DNA of 64,000 nt from the NCBI RefSeq assembly GCF_012184385.1, contig NZ_VSRL01000011.1, positions 1-64,000 on the forward strand, given 5' to 3'. The translations under genes were made by a program, and so were the position numbers. The notes under the pieces were generated by a model, which had not been told where the DNA came from, did not search any database, and saw only the letters and a list, made by a program, of their open reading frames with translations. Origin of the DNA: Lentzea indica (GTDB lineage Bacteria; Actinomycetota; Actinomycetes; Mycobacteriales; Pseudonocardiaceae). Positions 52,379 to 61,157 of this stretch are shown here, in pieces; position 1 is the first letter of the stretch; every line of letters starts with the position of its first letter.

Positions 52379-53257
52379 GTGTTGGACGTACGACGGTTGA
52401 GGTTGCTCCACGCTCTGTCGGTGCATGGCACGGTCACCGCCGCCGCGGAGGCCCTGCACGTGACCTCTCCCGCGGTCTCCCAGCAGCTGGCCGCCCTGGA
52501 ACGCGAGGCGGGCGTGGCGCTGGTCGAACGGGAAGGGCGCCGGTTGACGCTGACCCGCGCCGGCCACGTGCTGGCCGCCCACACGCAGCTGGTCCTCGAC
52601 CAGCTGGCGGCGGCCGAGGCAGATCTGGCGTCGCTGCGGACCTCGGTGTCGGGTGTGGTCCGGATCGGGGCGTTCGTGTCGGTCGCCGCCCTGCTGCCGC
52701 GCGTGATCCAGGTGCTGCGCTCGGCGCACGGGTCCGATGTGGACCTGTTCGTGCACGAGATGGAACCGGAGGCGTCGCTGCCGGCGTTGCGGCGCGGGGA
52801 CATCGACATCGCGGTCATTCACTCGTACAACATCATGCCGCGCTCGTTGCCGACGTCTTGTGAGTCGCACGAGCTGTTCGTGGAGCCCGTGAACGTGGCT
52901 CTGCCGTTGAGCGATCCGTTGGTGCAGCAGGACTCCGTGGATCTGTCGGTGTTGGTCGACCGGCCGTGGATCATGCCGCGCACCGACGCGTCGTGCCACG
53001 AGCTGACGCAACGTGCCTGCGGTGCCGCCGGGTTCGTGCCGCGGGCGCAGGCCTACTGCGACGACTTCGGCGTGATGTGCGGGCTCGTCGAGGCCGGGCT
53101 GGGTGTGGCTTTGGTGCCTTCCGTGGCGCGGCGGCCCGGGGTGGCGTTGCGGCCGTTGAAGCAGCAGGTGTTCCGGACTGTTTCCGCTGTGGTGCGGCAT
53201 CGAGCGGATGGGCAGCCTGCTGTGCGTGCGGTGCTGGAGCAGCTACGCCAGGTCTGA
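52379..53257 (+). CDS. LysR-family transcriptional regulator
   Basis: A 292-residue LTTR. The winged helix is LDVRRLRLLHALSVHGTVTA, then EALHVTSPAVSQQLAALEREAG (residues about 20-42). The effector domain begins at SGVVRIGAFVSVAALLPRV. GTG at 52379; a TAAGCT ten nt upstream could be the -10 of a nearly leaderless message. It diverges from the DapA paralogue by 71 nt, and the intergenic aagttcc...ggaacgtt inverted pair may be its binding site. It likely controls the DapA gene. The last 15 nt overlap the end of the convergent FadR gene. Confidence 0.91.
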   Translation: MLDVRRLRLLHALSVHGTVTAAAEALHVTSPAVSQQLAALEREAGVALVEREGRRLTLTRAGHVLAAHTQLVLDQLAAAEADLASLRTSVSGVVRIGAFVSVAALLPRVIQVLRSAHGSDVDLFVHEMEPEASLPALRRGDIDIAVIHSYNIMPRSLPTSCESHELFVEPVNVALPLSDPLVQQDSVDLSVLVDRPWIMPRTDASCHELTQRACGAAGFVPRAQAYCDDFGVMCGLVEAGLGVALVPSVARRPGVALRPLKQQVFRTVSAVVRHRADGQPAVRAVLEQLRQV

Positions 53258-53917
53258 CAGCCACTGCTCGACGCCGGCCACGTGCACCGTCGACCAGCTG
53301 CGCGCGAGTTCGGGCTGGTGAGCGGCGAGCGCGTCGACGATGGCGCGGTGCTCGGCGACCGTGCGATCGACAGCGTTCGACTGGGTGATGCCGCGCCAGA
53401 TGCGGACGCGCACCGTCGGGCCTGCCAGCGTGTCCAGGAGCTGGGCGAGGTAGGCGTTGCCGGAGCACTGGGCGATGGCGCGGTGGAAGTCGAGGTCGTG
53501 CTCGACCAGTTCCTCCACGGACTTCGCGGACTCGGCGGCGTCGCACAGCGCGCGGAGCTTGATGATCTCTTCCGCGTCGACGCGCTGGGCTGCCATCGCG
53601 GCGGCGGCGGGCTCGAGGATGCGGCGGACCTGGAGAACTTCGAGCACCGAATCTTCGCCTCGGTGCAGATCGAGCACGAACGAGAGGGCGCCGAGCAGGT
53701 CGTCGGCGCGCAGGCTCGACACGTAGGTGCCGTCGCCCTGGCGGACGTCCAGCACTCGAACGAGTGACAGCGCCTTCACCGCCTCGCGCAGGGAGTTGCG
53801 CGACAGACCGAGGCGTTCTGCCAGGTCAGCCTCTCGCGGGAGGCGATCGCCAGGCTTGAGCTCGCCCGAAACGATCATCTCCTTGACGCGCAGGATCGCA
53901 TCGTCAGTGACTGCCAC
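53243..53917 (-). CDS. FadR-subfamily GntR transcriptional regulator
   Basis: A 224-residue regulator. I start at the GTG at 53917 with GAGG just upstream; the longer reading is antisense to nagA. N-terminal winged helix: GELKPGDRLPREADLAERLGLSR-type (residues about 15-37), then NSLREAVKALSLVRVLDVRQGDGTYV. The FCD effector domain has the metal-binding His and Asp/Arg positions (LVEHDLDFHRAIAQCSGN). Regulators of this type sense sugar acids or carboxylates, so it is a candidate repressor of the L-fucose operon. It also shares an intergenic region with nagA. Confidence 0.9.
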   Translation of the reverse strand: MAVTDDAILRVKEMIVSGELKPGDRLPREADLAERLGLSRNSLREAVKALSLVRVLDVRQGDGTYVSSLRADDLLGALSFVLDLHRGEDSVLEVLQVRRILEPAAAAMAAQRVDAEEIIKLRALCDAAESAKSVEELVEHDLDFHRAIAQCSGNAYLAQLLDTLAGPTVRVRIWRGITQSNAVDRTVAEHRAIVDALAAHQPELARSWSTVHVAGVEQWLSDLA

Positions 53918-54078
53918 GGCACCCTCAACTCGTCGTAGACCTCGGATGTCTGAGGACCAGTATGCGCCACGGTTGGTCATCTTCGGCGGACCCCGGTACG
54001 AATGGCTGTGATTCACGTATTGGGATGTGAGATGGTTATCTACTAACGATACGTGACGCGAACCCCTGTTGTCGCCAT

Positions 54079-54094
54079 AATGGTCTGGACCATT
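54079..54094. promoter_or_regulatory. DasR-responsive element (dre) upstream of nagA
   Basis: AATGGTCTGGACCATT is a perfect palindrome close to the dre consensus AxTGGTCTAGACCAxT. It ends 12 nt before the nagA start and overlaps the CATAAT -10 candidate, so DasR would repress nagA directly. DasR is encoded at 61158. Confidence 0.82.
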
Positions 54095-54106
54095 CAAGGA
54101 GGGATC

Positions 54107-55306
54107 TTGGACGCCGTTGTCGCAGCACCGCGCGCTTTGCTCGGTCGCACGATCGTCGGTCCTGCCTCGGTGCGGATCAGGGACGGCCGCATCGTCGAGG
54201 TGACCACCGGTGAAGCACCACCCGGCGCGGAGGTCCTGTCCGACGGCCTGCTCACACCGGGCCTGGTCGACGTCCAGGTGAACGGCGCCGTCGGCGTCGA
54301 CTTCGCCGAGGTGGACGCCGCCGGGATGCGATCCGTGGCCGAAGCTCTGCCGTCCACAGGTGTGACCAGGTTCTTGCCCACGCTGATCACCGCGCCCGTG
54401 GACGTGGTCATCCGGCAGGCTCGGACCGTTCTGGCCGCGTCGGCCGCATTGCCGGACGGAGTGGGAGCGCGCCCCCTCGGCGTGCACCTCGAGGGGCCCT
54501 TTCTGTCGCCGAAACGGGCCGGGGTGCACGACCCGTCGTTCATGGTCGAGCCTGGCCCGGACCAGATCTCGGCGCTTTTGGAGGACGACACGCTCCGCCG
54601 TGCGTTGCGGATGGTGACTTTGGCACCTGAGCAGCCTGGCGGGTTGGAGGCCGTGCGCCGACTCGTCGAGGCCGGGGTTCTGGTGGCTGTCGGGCACTCC
54701 GACGCCACTGGTGAACAGACTCGGGCTGCTGCCGATGCCGGGGCACGGATGGTCACCCATCTGTTCAACGCCCAGCGGCCGTTGGGGCATCGGGAGCCAG
54801 GTGTTCCTGGCGTGGCTTTGGTCGATGAGCGCTTCACGTTGGGGCTCATCGCTGACCTGGCTCACGTTGGGCCGGATGTGTGCCGTCTGGTGTTCAACGC
54901 TGCTGGGGCACGGGTTGCCCTGGTGACCGATGCTGTTGCTGCTGCGGGGATGCCGCCCGGGCGGTACCACCTTGGTGGGGCGGACGTTCTGCTCACCGAG
55001 GACGGGGTGCCGCGTTCGCCGGAGGGCACGATCGCGGGGTCGGCGCTGACTTTGGACCGTGCTGTGAGGAACATCGTGTCTGTGGGTGTTCCGGTGGCTG
55101 ATGCTCTTGCTTCCGCGACGATTGTTCCTGCTGAGGTGATCGGGGAGTCCGGTCTCGGTCGGCTCGCACCGGGTGCCGTCGCAGACCTCGTGTGGTGGGA
55201 CGACGACCTGCGGCCCAAGAAGGTCTGGGTCGACGGCCGGGTCGTGTTCGACGCAGCCGTGCCTGCTCGGCCTGTCTCCGCCGGCTACGCCACCGCTGGC
55301 CAGTAG
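54107..55306 (+). CDS. nagA: N-acetylglucosamine-6-phosphate deacetylase
   Basis: Removes acetate from GlcNAc-6-phosphate to give glucosamine-6-phosphate. I start at the TTG at 54107, which has AAGGAGGG upstream; the reading from 54053 has none. The 399-residue amidohydrolase has LLTPGLVDVQVNGAVGVDF, the substrate Glu in GVHLEGPFLSPKRAGVHD, metal His in VAVGHSDATGEQ and MVTHLFNAQRPL, and the catalytic Asp in VALVTDAVAAAGM. A dre palindrome 12 nt upstream places it under DasR, as in Streptomyces. It converges with the SIS gene. Confidence 0.94.
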   Translation: MDAVVAAPRALLGRTIVGPASVRIRDGRIVEVTTGEAPPGAEVLSDGLLTPGLVDVQVNGAVGVDFAEVDAAGMRSVAEALPSTGVTRFLPTLITAPVDVVIRQARTVLAASAALPDGVGARPLGVHLEGPFLSPKRAGVHDPSFMVEPGPDQISALLEDDTLRRALRMVTLAPEQPGGLEAVRRLVEAGVLVAVGHSDATGEQTRAAADAGARMVTHLFNAQRPLGHREPGVPGVALVDERFTLGLIADLAHVGPDVCRLVFNAAGARVALVTDAVAAAGMPPGRYHLGGADVLLTEDGVPRSPEGTIAGSALTLDRAVRNIVSVGVPVADALASATIVPAEVIGESGLGRLAPGAVADLVWWDDDLRPKKVWVDGRVVFDAAVPARPVSAGYATAGQ

Positions 55307-55323
55307 CCCGCACCTCATGGCGA

Positions 55324-55356
55324 AAGGCGCCGCCCGGACTGGCCGGGCGGCGCCTT
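55324..55356. terminator. Bidirectional terminator between nagA and the das operon
   Basis: A perfect 14-bp stem (55324-55337 with 55343-55356), starting AAGG and ending CCTT, in the gap between the convergent genes. Confidence 0.8.
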
Positions 55357-55372
55357 CGCGTTGTGTCAGCAG

Positions 55373-56416
55373 TTACAGGGTGCGGGTGACCTTGTTCAGG
55401 CCCCGTGGGTTGTCCGGGTCGCCGCCTCGCGCCAGTGCCAGGCCGTACGCCAGGCGCTGCACCGGGAGGATCTCCAGCACCGGAGCCACTTCCTCTGCCG
55501 TCTCCGGGATGGGGATCGACAACGTCGCCCCCATCTTCTCCGAGGCCGAGCCGACCGCCACCACGTCGGCGCCGCGTTGGTGCACCACGTCCAGAGCATC
55601 GCGCAGGGAGTCGCCGCCCTTGCCCAACGAGGTGATCGCCAGGACTGCGGTCTCGCCGTCCACGGCTGCGACTGGGCCGTGCAGCAGGTCGGCGCCGCTG
55701 TAGGCGCGGGCCGCGAGGTATGAGGTTTCCGCCAGCTTCAGGGAGGCTTCGAGAGCTGTTGCGTAGGAGTAGCCACGGCCCGTCGTGAGGACCCGGTCCA
55801 CGAACCGGTATCGGCGCACGGCTTCTTCGACGGTCGCCGCGCTTGCGTCCAGCGTCACCTGGGCCAGGTCGCCCAGTGAGGCTGCGGCCTCGCCGTCGCC
55901 GCCGCGTACGGCGTCGATGAGGAGATAGAGCGCCAGCAGGGTTGCCGAGTAGGTCTTGGTGGCCGCCACCGCGTGCTCGACGCCTGCGGACACGTCCACG
56001 GACAGTTCGGCTGCCGCGTTCAGGGGGGACGAGGCCGTGTTGGTCACCGCCACGGTCAGGGCGCCTCGGCGGCGGGCGGAGGCGGTGACCTCCAACAGGT
56101 CGGGGGAGCCGCCCGACTGGGACACGGTGATCAGGAGGACGTCGCGCAGGTCGGGCTCGGCGCCGTACAGCGTGGTCGTGGAGGCGGAGACCAGGCCGGC
56201 CGGGAGTTGCAGCAGGATCTCGGTCAGGTACTTCGCGTAGATCGCGGCGTGGTCGCTGGACCCGCGTGCGGCGAACAGCACGAAGCGCGGTGCGCGCTCG
56301 CGGATCACGGCTGCTACCTCGGCGATCGAGGAACGCGATGCGTAGAGCGAAGAGAAGATCGACGGCTGTGCGGCGATCTCCGCTGCCATGTGCTGGCCTG
56401 GCTGGGGCGTGGTCAT
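55373..56416 (-). CDS. SIS-domain sugar isomerase, probable glucosamine-6-phosphate deaminase (NagB-II-like)
   Basis: A 347-residue protein with two SIS domains: FVLFAARGSSDHAAIYAKYLTE and LLITVSQSGGSPDLLEVT in the first, and VLTTGRGYSYATALEASLKLAE with SGADLLHGPVAAVDG in the second. It corresponds to the isomerase half of GlmS without the glutamine domain, matching NagB-II/AgaS deaminases that turn glucosamine-6-phosphate into fructose-6-phosphate. It is the last gene of the das operon, as in S. coelicolor where a similar isomerase follows dasD. It overlaps the GH3 gene by 4 nt. Confidence 0.9.
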   Translation of the reverse strand: MTTPQPGQHMAAEIAAQPSIFSSLYASRSSIAEVAAVIRERAPRFVLFAARGSSDHAAIYAKYLTEILLQLPAGLVSASTTTLYGAEPDLRDVLLITVSQSGGSPDLLEVTASARRRGALTVAVTNTASSPLNAAAELSVDVSAGVEHAVAATKTYSATLLALYLLIDAVRGGDGEAAASLGDLAQVTLDASAATVEEAVRRYRFVDRVLTTGRGYSYATALEASLKLAETSYLAARAYSGADLLHGPVAAVDGETAVLAITSLGKGGDSLRDALDVVHQRGADVVAVGSASEKMGATLSIPIPETAEEVAPVLEILPVQRLAYGLALARGGDPDNPRGLNKVTRTL

Positions 56417-57832
56417 GTCGTGCCTTTCAGGATCAGCTCGGCCGCGGCTCGGAGGCTCACCCGAGAACCGCCGTGGGTGTCGATGCGGGCGACGCTGCCC
56501 AGGTCCGGACCCGGCACGCCGGTTTCGACGTGCACGACGTCCAGGCCCAGATTAGTTAAGTTTGTTACCAGTTGTCGAGCGCTGGTGTGGCGGTGGGCGT
56601 CTCGCGTCACGACAACAATCGTGCGGTCACCTGCGACTTTCGCAACCTCGTCCGCGGAGATGTCGCGTGACGCGATCACCTCGGTGCCCGCGAGCACCTC
56701 GCGCAGATAGGGTCCCAGGCCCCACGGGACGTCGCCGACTGCGATCGACGGGTCCACCACCAGGTCTACGACGACTGGTTCCGCACCGACACCAACCCGG
56801 CCGCGCACCTCGAGAGCGCGTCGAGCGGCGGTGAGACCGATCTCAGCGTCGTGGGCGTCGACGGTCGACGGCGGGAGGCCGAGGGCGAGCGAGCGGGTGG
56901 CCGCCTGGGTCAGGCGTTCCTCGGACAGTTCGCCGGACTTGACCGCGGCGACGATCGAGTCGATCAGCCACTGGAGGTCGTCGTCGTCCAGGGCCATGCC
57001 GCCGAGGCACAGCGCGTCGACGCCGGCGGCCAGGGCTCGGACCGCTCCGACTGCCAGGTCGCCGCCGACGGCCTTCATGTCCAGGCCGTCGGTGATCACC
57101 GCGCCGGTGAAGCCCAGTTCGGAGCGCAGCAGGTCGATGGCGTGCTTGTTCAGCGTCACCGGCGCGTTGCCCCACTCGGGCACGACGAGGTGGCCGGTCA
57201 TGATGGACCGCACGCCCGCGTTCACGGCCGCCTGGAACGGCACCAGTTCGACCGCGCGCAACTGCTCCTCGGTGCGCGGCAGAACGGGAAGCTGTTCGTG
57301 GGAGTCCTCAGTGGATGCTCCGTGGCCGGGGAAGTGCTTGGCGCAGGCGGCGACGCCGACGGTCTGCAGGCCCTCGACCCACGCGGCGACGTGCCGTGCG
57401 GCCAGCACCGGGTCCGAGCCGAACGCGCGGACGCCGATGATCGGGTCGTCCAGGGTCAGCACCAGGTCCGCGGACGGCGCGAGGTTCAACGAGATCCCGC
57501 ACCTTGGCCAGCCGCGCGCCGATCGACGCGGCGACGGACCGGGTGAGGTCGAGATCGTTCGCCGCGCCCAGGGCGTGGTTGCCGGGCACCTCGGAGCCGC
57601 GGCCCGCGTCGAGACGCGTGACATCGCCGCCCTCCTCGTCGATGCCGATCACCACGTCCGGGCGCACCGAACGCAGTTCACCGCACAGCGCGGTCACCTG
57701 GGCATCGTCGACGACGTTGCGTCCGAAGAGCACAACGCCGCCGAGTCCGTCAGCGACCCGCCGCAACAACCAGTCGGGGGCGGTCGTTCCGTGAAACCCA
57801 GGCAGCAGAACGGCAGCGGCCAACTGATCCAC
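56413..57832 (-). pseudogene. GH3 beta-N-acetylglucosaminidase (DasD/NagZ-like), frameshifted (possible sequence error)
   Basis: Releases GlcNAc from chito-oligosaccharides or muropeptides. Frame one, GTG 57832, runs MDQLAAAVLLPGFHGTTAPD through VVIGIDEEGGDVTRLDAGRG to ASIGARLAKV near 57502. The next frame takes up GISLNLAPSADLVLTLDDP, then the NagZ-type signature AACAKHFPGHGASTEDSHEQL and the nucleophile Asp in GAVITDGLDMKAVGG. The gene is 3n+1 long, so one extra base at 57499-57501 accounts for it; corrected length is 472 residues. The overall order dasA-B-C-GH3-SIS matches the Streptomyces das locus. Both halves are well conserved. Confidence 0.9.
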
Positions 57833-57835
57833 TTG

Positions 57836-58651
57836 TCATCCCTTCACCGCACCGGCGGTGACGCCGGCGACCATCTTGCGTTGCACGATCAGGAAGAACA
57901 CCAGCGCGGGCACGGTGAACAGGACGGAGGCGGCCATCGCGCCACCCCAGTCGGTGCCGAACGCGGTCTGGAAGCCGGACAGCCACACCGGCAGGGTTTC
58001 CCTGTCCTGGCTGCGGATCAGCACCTTGGCGAACAGGAACTCGTTCCACGCCGTGATGAACGCGAACACCGACGTGGCCACGAGACCCGGTCCCAGCAAA
58101 GGCAGGGTCACCTTCTGGAACGCGCCCCAGCGGCCGCAGCCGTCGACCATCGCGGCCTCTTCGAGCTCGACCGGGATGCCGTTGACGAACCCGCGCAACG
58201 TCCAGGCGCAGAACGGCAGCGTCACCGCGAAGTACACCAGCACCAGCGACGAGAGGTGTTCGTAGAGCTGGAGATCCCGCATCATCAGGAACATCGGGAT
58301 CAGCAACGCCTCGAACGGCGCCATCTGCGCGACCAGCATCAGCAGCACGAAGCTCTTGCGGCCGCGGAACGCGAAGCGCGACATGGCGACCGCGGCGGTG
58401 ATGCCGACGATGATCGCGGCGACGACGGCCGTCAGCGTCACGAGCAGGCTGTTGCCGAGCGAGGACAGGAAGCCGGGCTTCGTCCACGCGTTGACGAAGT
58501 TGGAGAACGTCACCGCGAGCGGGACGAGGTCGTAGTCCGACGTCAGCGCCGAGCCCTTCGGCTTGAGCGCCGACGTGATCATCCAGTACGTCGGGAACAG
58601 GAAGAACAGTGCGAGCAGCACGCCCGCGGTGTTCGCGGCGGTCTTCTTCAC
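57836..58651 (-). CDS. dasC: Chitobiose/GlcNAc ABC permease DasC
   Basis: A 271-residue MalG-type CUT1 permease with six hydrophobic helices. EAA loop: ELEEAAMVDGCGRWGAFQKVTLPLLGPG. C-terminal ALVFFLIVQRKMVAGVTAGAVKG is typical. It overlaps dasB by 4 nt and is followed by the GH3 gene. As in Streptomyces, no ATPase is in the operon; a shared MsiK is assumed. Confidence 0.93.
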   Translation of the reverse strand: MKKTAANTAGVLLALFFLFPTYWMITSALKPKGSALTSDYDLVPLAVTFSNFVNAWTKPGFLSSLGNSLLVTLTAVVAAIIVGITAAVAMSRFAFRGRKSFVLLMLVAQMAPFEALLIPMFLMMRDLQLYEHLSSLVLVYFAVTLPFCAWTLRGFVNGIPVELEEAAMVDGCGRWGAFQKVTLPLLGPGLVATSVFAFITAWNEFLFAKVLIRSQDRETLPVWLSGFQTAFGTDWGGAMAASVLFTVPALVFFLIVQRKMVAGVTAGAVKG

Positions 58652-59649
58652 AGCTTGCCCTCCTCGGTCTTCAGCAGCCGGCGCAGGTACTGGAAGGTGA
58701 TCAGGCCGAGGATGACCATCATCAGCACGCTGATCGCGGCGGCGACACCGAAGTGGCTCTTCGCGATGCCTTCCAGGTACTGCAGCACGGGCAGCGTCGT
58801 GCTCTCACCGCTCGGACCGCCCTCGCGGAACACCCAGATCTGGGCGAAGACCTTGAAGTCCCACAACGTCGACAGGAACGTCACCATCATCAGCAGCGAC
58901 CGGATCTCCGGCCACGTCACCGCGCGGAACGTCTGCCAGCCCGTCGCGCCGTCGATGCCGGCGGCCTCGTAGAGGTCACGCGGGATGCCGACGAGCCCGG
59001 CGTAGAGGGAGAAGGCGAGGAACGGGATCGCCTGCCACACGATCAGCAGGCCGACGACGGACAGCGTCGACGTGCCGGAGGAGAACCACGAATAGCCCGC
59101 GTATGAATCAAAACCCAGTTGCACCAAGGTTTTGTTCAAGATGCCGTAGTTCTGGTCGAACATCCACTGGTAGACCGTGGTGGACGCGAGGATCGGCATG
59201 GCCCACGCGCAGAGCATCGCGATCTGCAGCGCGATCCGCACCCACGGCGAGAGCACGCGCATCATCAGCGCGATCAGCAGACCCGCACCCACGGACACAC
59301 CGACGACGGCGACGGTGAACACGACCGTGCGCAGCGAGACGGTCCAGAACCGGTCGTCCTGCAGCACCGTCACGTAGTTGTCGATGCCGGTCCACACGAT
59401 CTCGCCGCGGACCAGCTCGCCGAGGTTGAGCTGGCGGAAGCTCGTCACGACGACCGAGACGACCGGGAAGCCGATCAGCCAGAGGATCGCGATGAGCGCA
59501 GGAGCCAGCAGCAGGTAGGGCAGCGCCCGGTCGAAGGCGCCGCCCCGGCGGCGACGCCTGGGCGTCCCACCCGTCACGGCAGGCGGCAGCGCCGGCGGGG
59601 TGTTGTCCCCGGCCGGCGCTGCCGTTTCGGTCGTCTTGACGGCCGTCAT
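58648..59649 (-). CDS. dasB: Chitobiose/GlcNAc ABC permease DasB
   Basis: A 333-residue MalF-type CUT1 permease. A Pro/Arg-rich N-terminus (residues 1-38) precedes six helices beginning LPYLLLAPALIAILWLIG. EAA loop: DLYEAAGIDGATGWQTFRAVTWPEI. Its start is 10 nt after the dasA stop, and its end overlaps dasC. Orthology to DasB rests on the neighbouring dasR and the GH3/SIS genes. Confidence 0.93.
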   Translation of the reverse strand: MTAVKTTETAAPAGDNTPPALPPAVTGGTPRRRRRGGAFDRALPYLLLAPALIAILWLIGFPVVSVVVTSFRQLNLGELVRGEIVWTGIDNYVTVLQDDRFWTVSLRTVVFTVAVVGVSVGAGLLIALMMRVLSPWVRIALQIAMLCAWAMPILASTTVYQWMFDQNYGILNKTLVQLGFDSYAGYSWFSSGTSTLSVVGLLIVWQAIPFLAFSLYAGLVGIPRDLYEAAGIDGATGWQTFRAVTWPEIRSLLMMVTFLSTLWDFKVFAQIWVFREGGPSGESTTLPVLQYLEGIAKSHFGVAAAISVLMMVILGLITFQYLRRLLKTEEGKL

Positions 59650-59659
59650 CTCAGCTGGG

Positions 59660-60934
59660 CTAGCCCATGGCCTTGGTGATGGCGTCGCTCGCGTCCTTTG
59701 TCGCCTGGTCCAGGGACTTGGCGCCGGACAGGTACGCGGTCAGCGCGTCCTTGAGCGGGTTCTGGCCGGCCTCGACGGCCGCCCACTTCGGCGTCACCGG
59801 GGTGACCTTGCCGTTGGGGGCGGAGTCGGCGAGAGCCTTGCCGACCGGGTTGGTGGCGAGCTTCGCGGTGTCCTTCGAGGTGCCGGGCACCGAGCCGCCC
59901 TCGGCGAGCATGTCCTGGTACTTCTTGGACGACAGCAGCGCCAGGTACTTCTTGGCCGCGGCGGAGTTCTTGCTGGCCGCCGGGATCGCGAGGTTCGAGC
60001 CGCCGAGGAACACCGGCGCGGACGAGCCCGCCTTCTTGGACGGGATCGGGAACGCCGAGGTCTTGTCCTTCAGGTCCGGCTTGGCCTTGACCGCACCGGC
60101 GAGCTCCCACGGCAGACCGATCATCATGCCGACGTTGCCCGTGCCGAAGACCTCCATCTGCTGGGGCTTCGCCTCGTCGGTGTCAGCGGGGGCCTTCTTG
60201 GCGGCCGAGGCGTCGTAGAGCGCCTTGTAGGCCTCGAAGCCCGCCTTCGCCTGCGCGGTGTCGAGCGCGCCGGTCCACTTGCCGCTGTCCTGCTTGGCGA
60301 CGTCGCCGCCCTCGTCCCACAGCAGCGAGAGCAGGAAGTACCAGGACTGGCCAGGCAGGTACAGCGCCTGGAACTCCGGGTTGGACGCGTTCGCGGCCTT
60401 GAGCTTGTTGATCGCGTCGATCCACTCGGCGCGTGAGGTCGGCGGCTTCGCGATGCCCGCCGCCTGGAACAGGTCGGTGCGGTAGATGACGGTGCGGTTC
60501 GCCGCGTAGAACGGCACGCCGTACTGCTTGCCGTTGAGCGTCAGCGAGTCCTTCAGGCCGCCGAGCCACTCGCCACCGTTGAACTGGCCGGCGTCAGCGG
60601 TGAGGTCGGCCAGCGTGCCCTGGTCGGCGAAGCTCGCCGTCTGGGTGTTGCCGAGCTCGATGACGTCCGGCGGGGTGCTGCTGGCCAGCGCCGTGGTCAG
60701 CTTCTCCTGGATGCCGGTCCACTTCTGGACCTCGTACTTGACCTTGATCCCGTTCGCTGACTCGAACTCCTTGTTCAAGGCGTCGGTCAGGGTCGTCGGC
60801 GCGGAGCCGTCCATGAGCCACACGGTGATCTCTTTGGTCTCCGTGCCGCCACCGCTGTTCGTGCTCGTGCCACATCCTGACACGGCCACTGCCAGTGCGG
60901 CGGCACCAGCAGCGAGTCCTCTCCAGCCCTTCAC
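59660..60934 (-). CDS. dasA: Chitobiose/GlcNAc-binding lipoprotein DasA
   Basis: A 424-residue CUT1 solute-binding lipoprotein; GTG start with AAAGGG upstream. Signal peptide with lipobox (AVSGC), then KEITVWLMDGSAPTTLTDAL, PPDVIELGNTQTASFADQG and GVPFYAANRTVIYRTDLF, the DasA/NgcE-like pattern. It heads the dasA-B-C-GH3-SIS operon and is divergent from dasR across a 223-nt region with a dre site at 60980. Confidence 0.92.
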   Translation of the reverse strand: MKGWRGLAAGAAALAVAVSGCGTSTNSGGGTETKEITVWLMDGSAPTTLTDALNKEFESANGIKVKYEVQKWTGIQEKLTTALASSTPPDVIELGNTQTASFADQGTLADLTADAGQFNGGEWLGGLKDSLTLNGKQYGVPFYAANRTVIYRTDLFQAAGIAKPPTSRAEWIDAINKLKAANASNPEFQALYLPGQSWYFLLSLLWDEGGDVAKQDSGKWTGALDTAQAKAGFEAYKALYDASAAKKAPADTDEAKPQQMEVFGTGNVGMMIGLPWELAGAVKAKPDLKDKTSAFPIPSKKAGSSAPVFLGGSNLAIPAASKNSAAAKKYLALLSSKKYQDMLAEGGSVPGTSKDTAKLATNPVGKALADSAPNGKVTPVTPKWAAVEAGQNPLKDALTAYLSGAKSLDQATKDASDAITKAMG

Positions 60935-60979
60935 AGTCGCGCCCTTTCAGCAAGCCCGGCCCCACGGCCGGAACGCCCA

Positions 60980-60995
60980 AGTGGTGTAGACCAAT
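60980..60995. promoter_or_regulatory. DasR-responsive element (dre) upstream of dasA
   Basis: AGTGGTGTAGACCAAT agrees with the dre consensus at most positions, with the two half-sites TGGT and ACCA correctly spaced. It lies 46 nt upstream of the dasA start, between dasA and dasR. The other 200 nt of the gap show no further clear copy. Confidence 0.72.
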
Positions 60996-61157
60996 GTGGA
61001 ACAGCGTGTGCTGCGTCACCGGTCCTGTCAAGCGCGTTGCCAAAGCGTTGCGGAGTCCTCCGATCATTTTTGTGTCGATTGGCGGGGGTTCGAACGCACG
61101 AAACGACACGGACAAGGCATCCTTGTGTGGCGTGACGTGGAGTGCGAGGAGGAGGCC

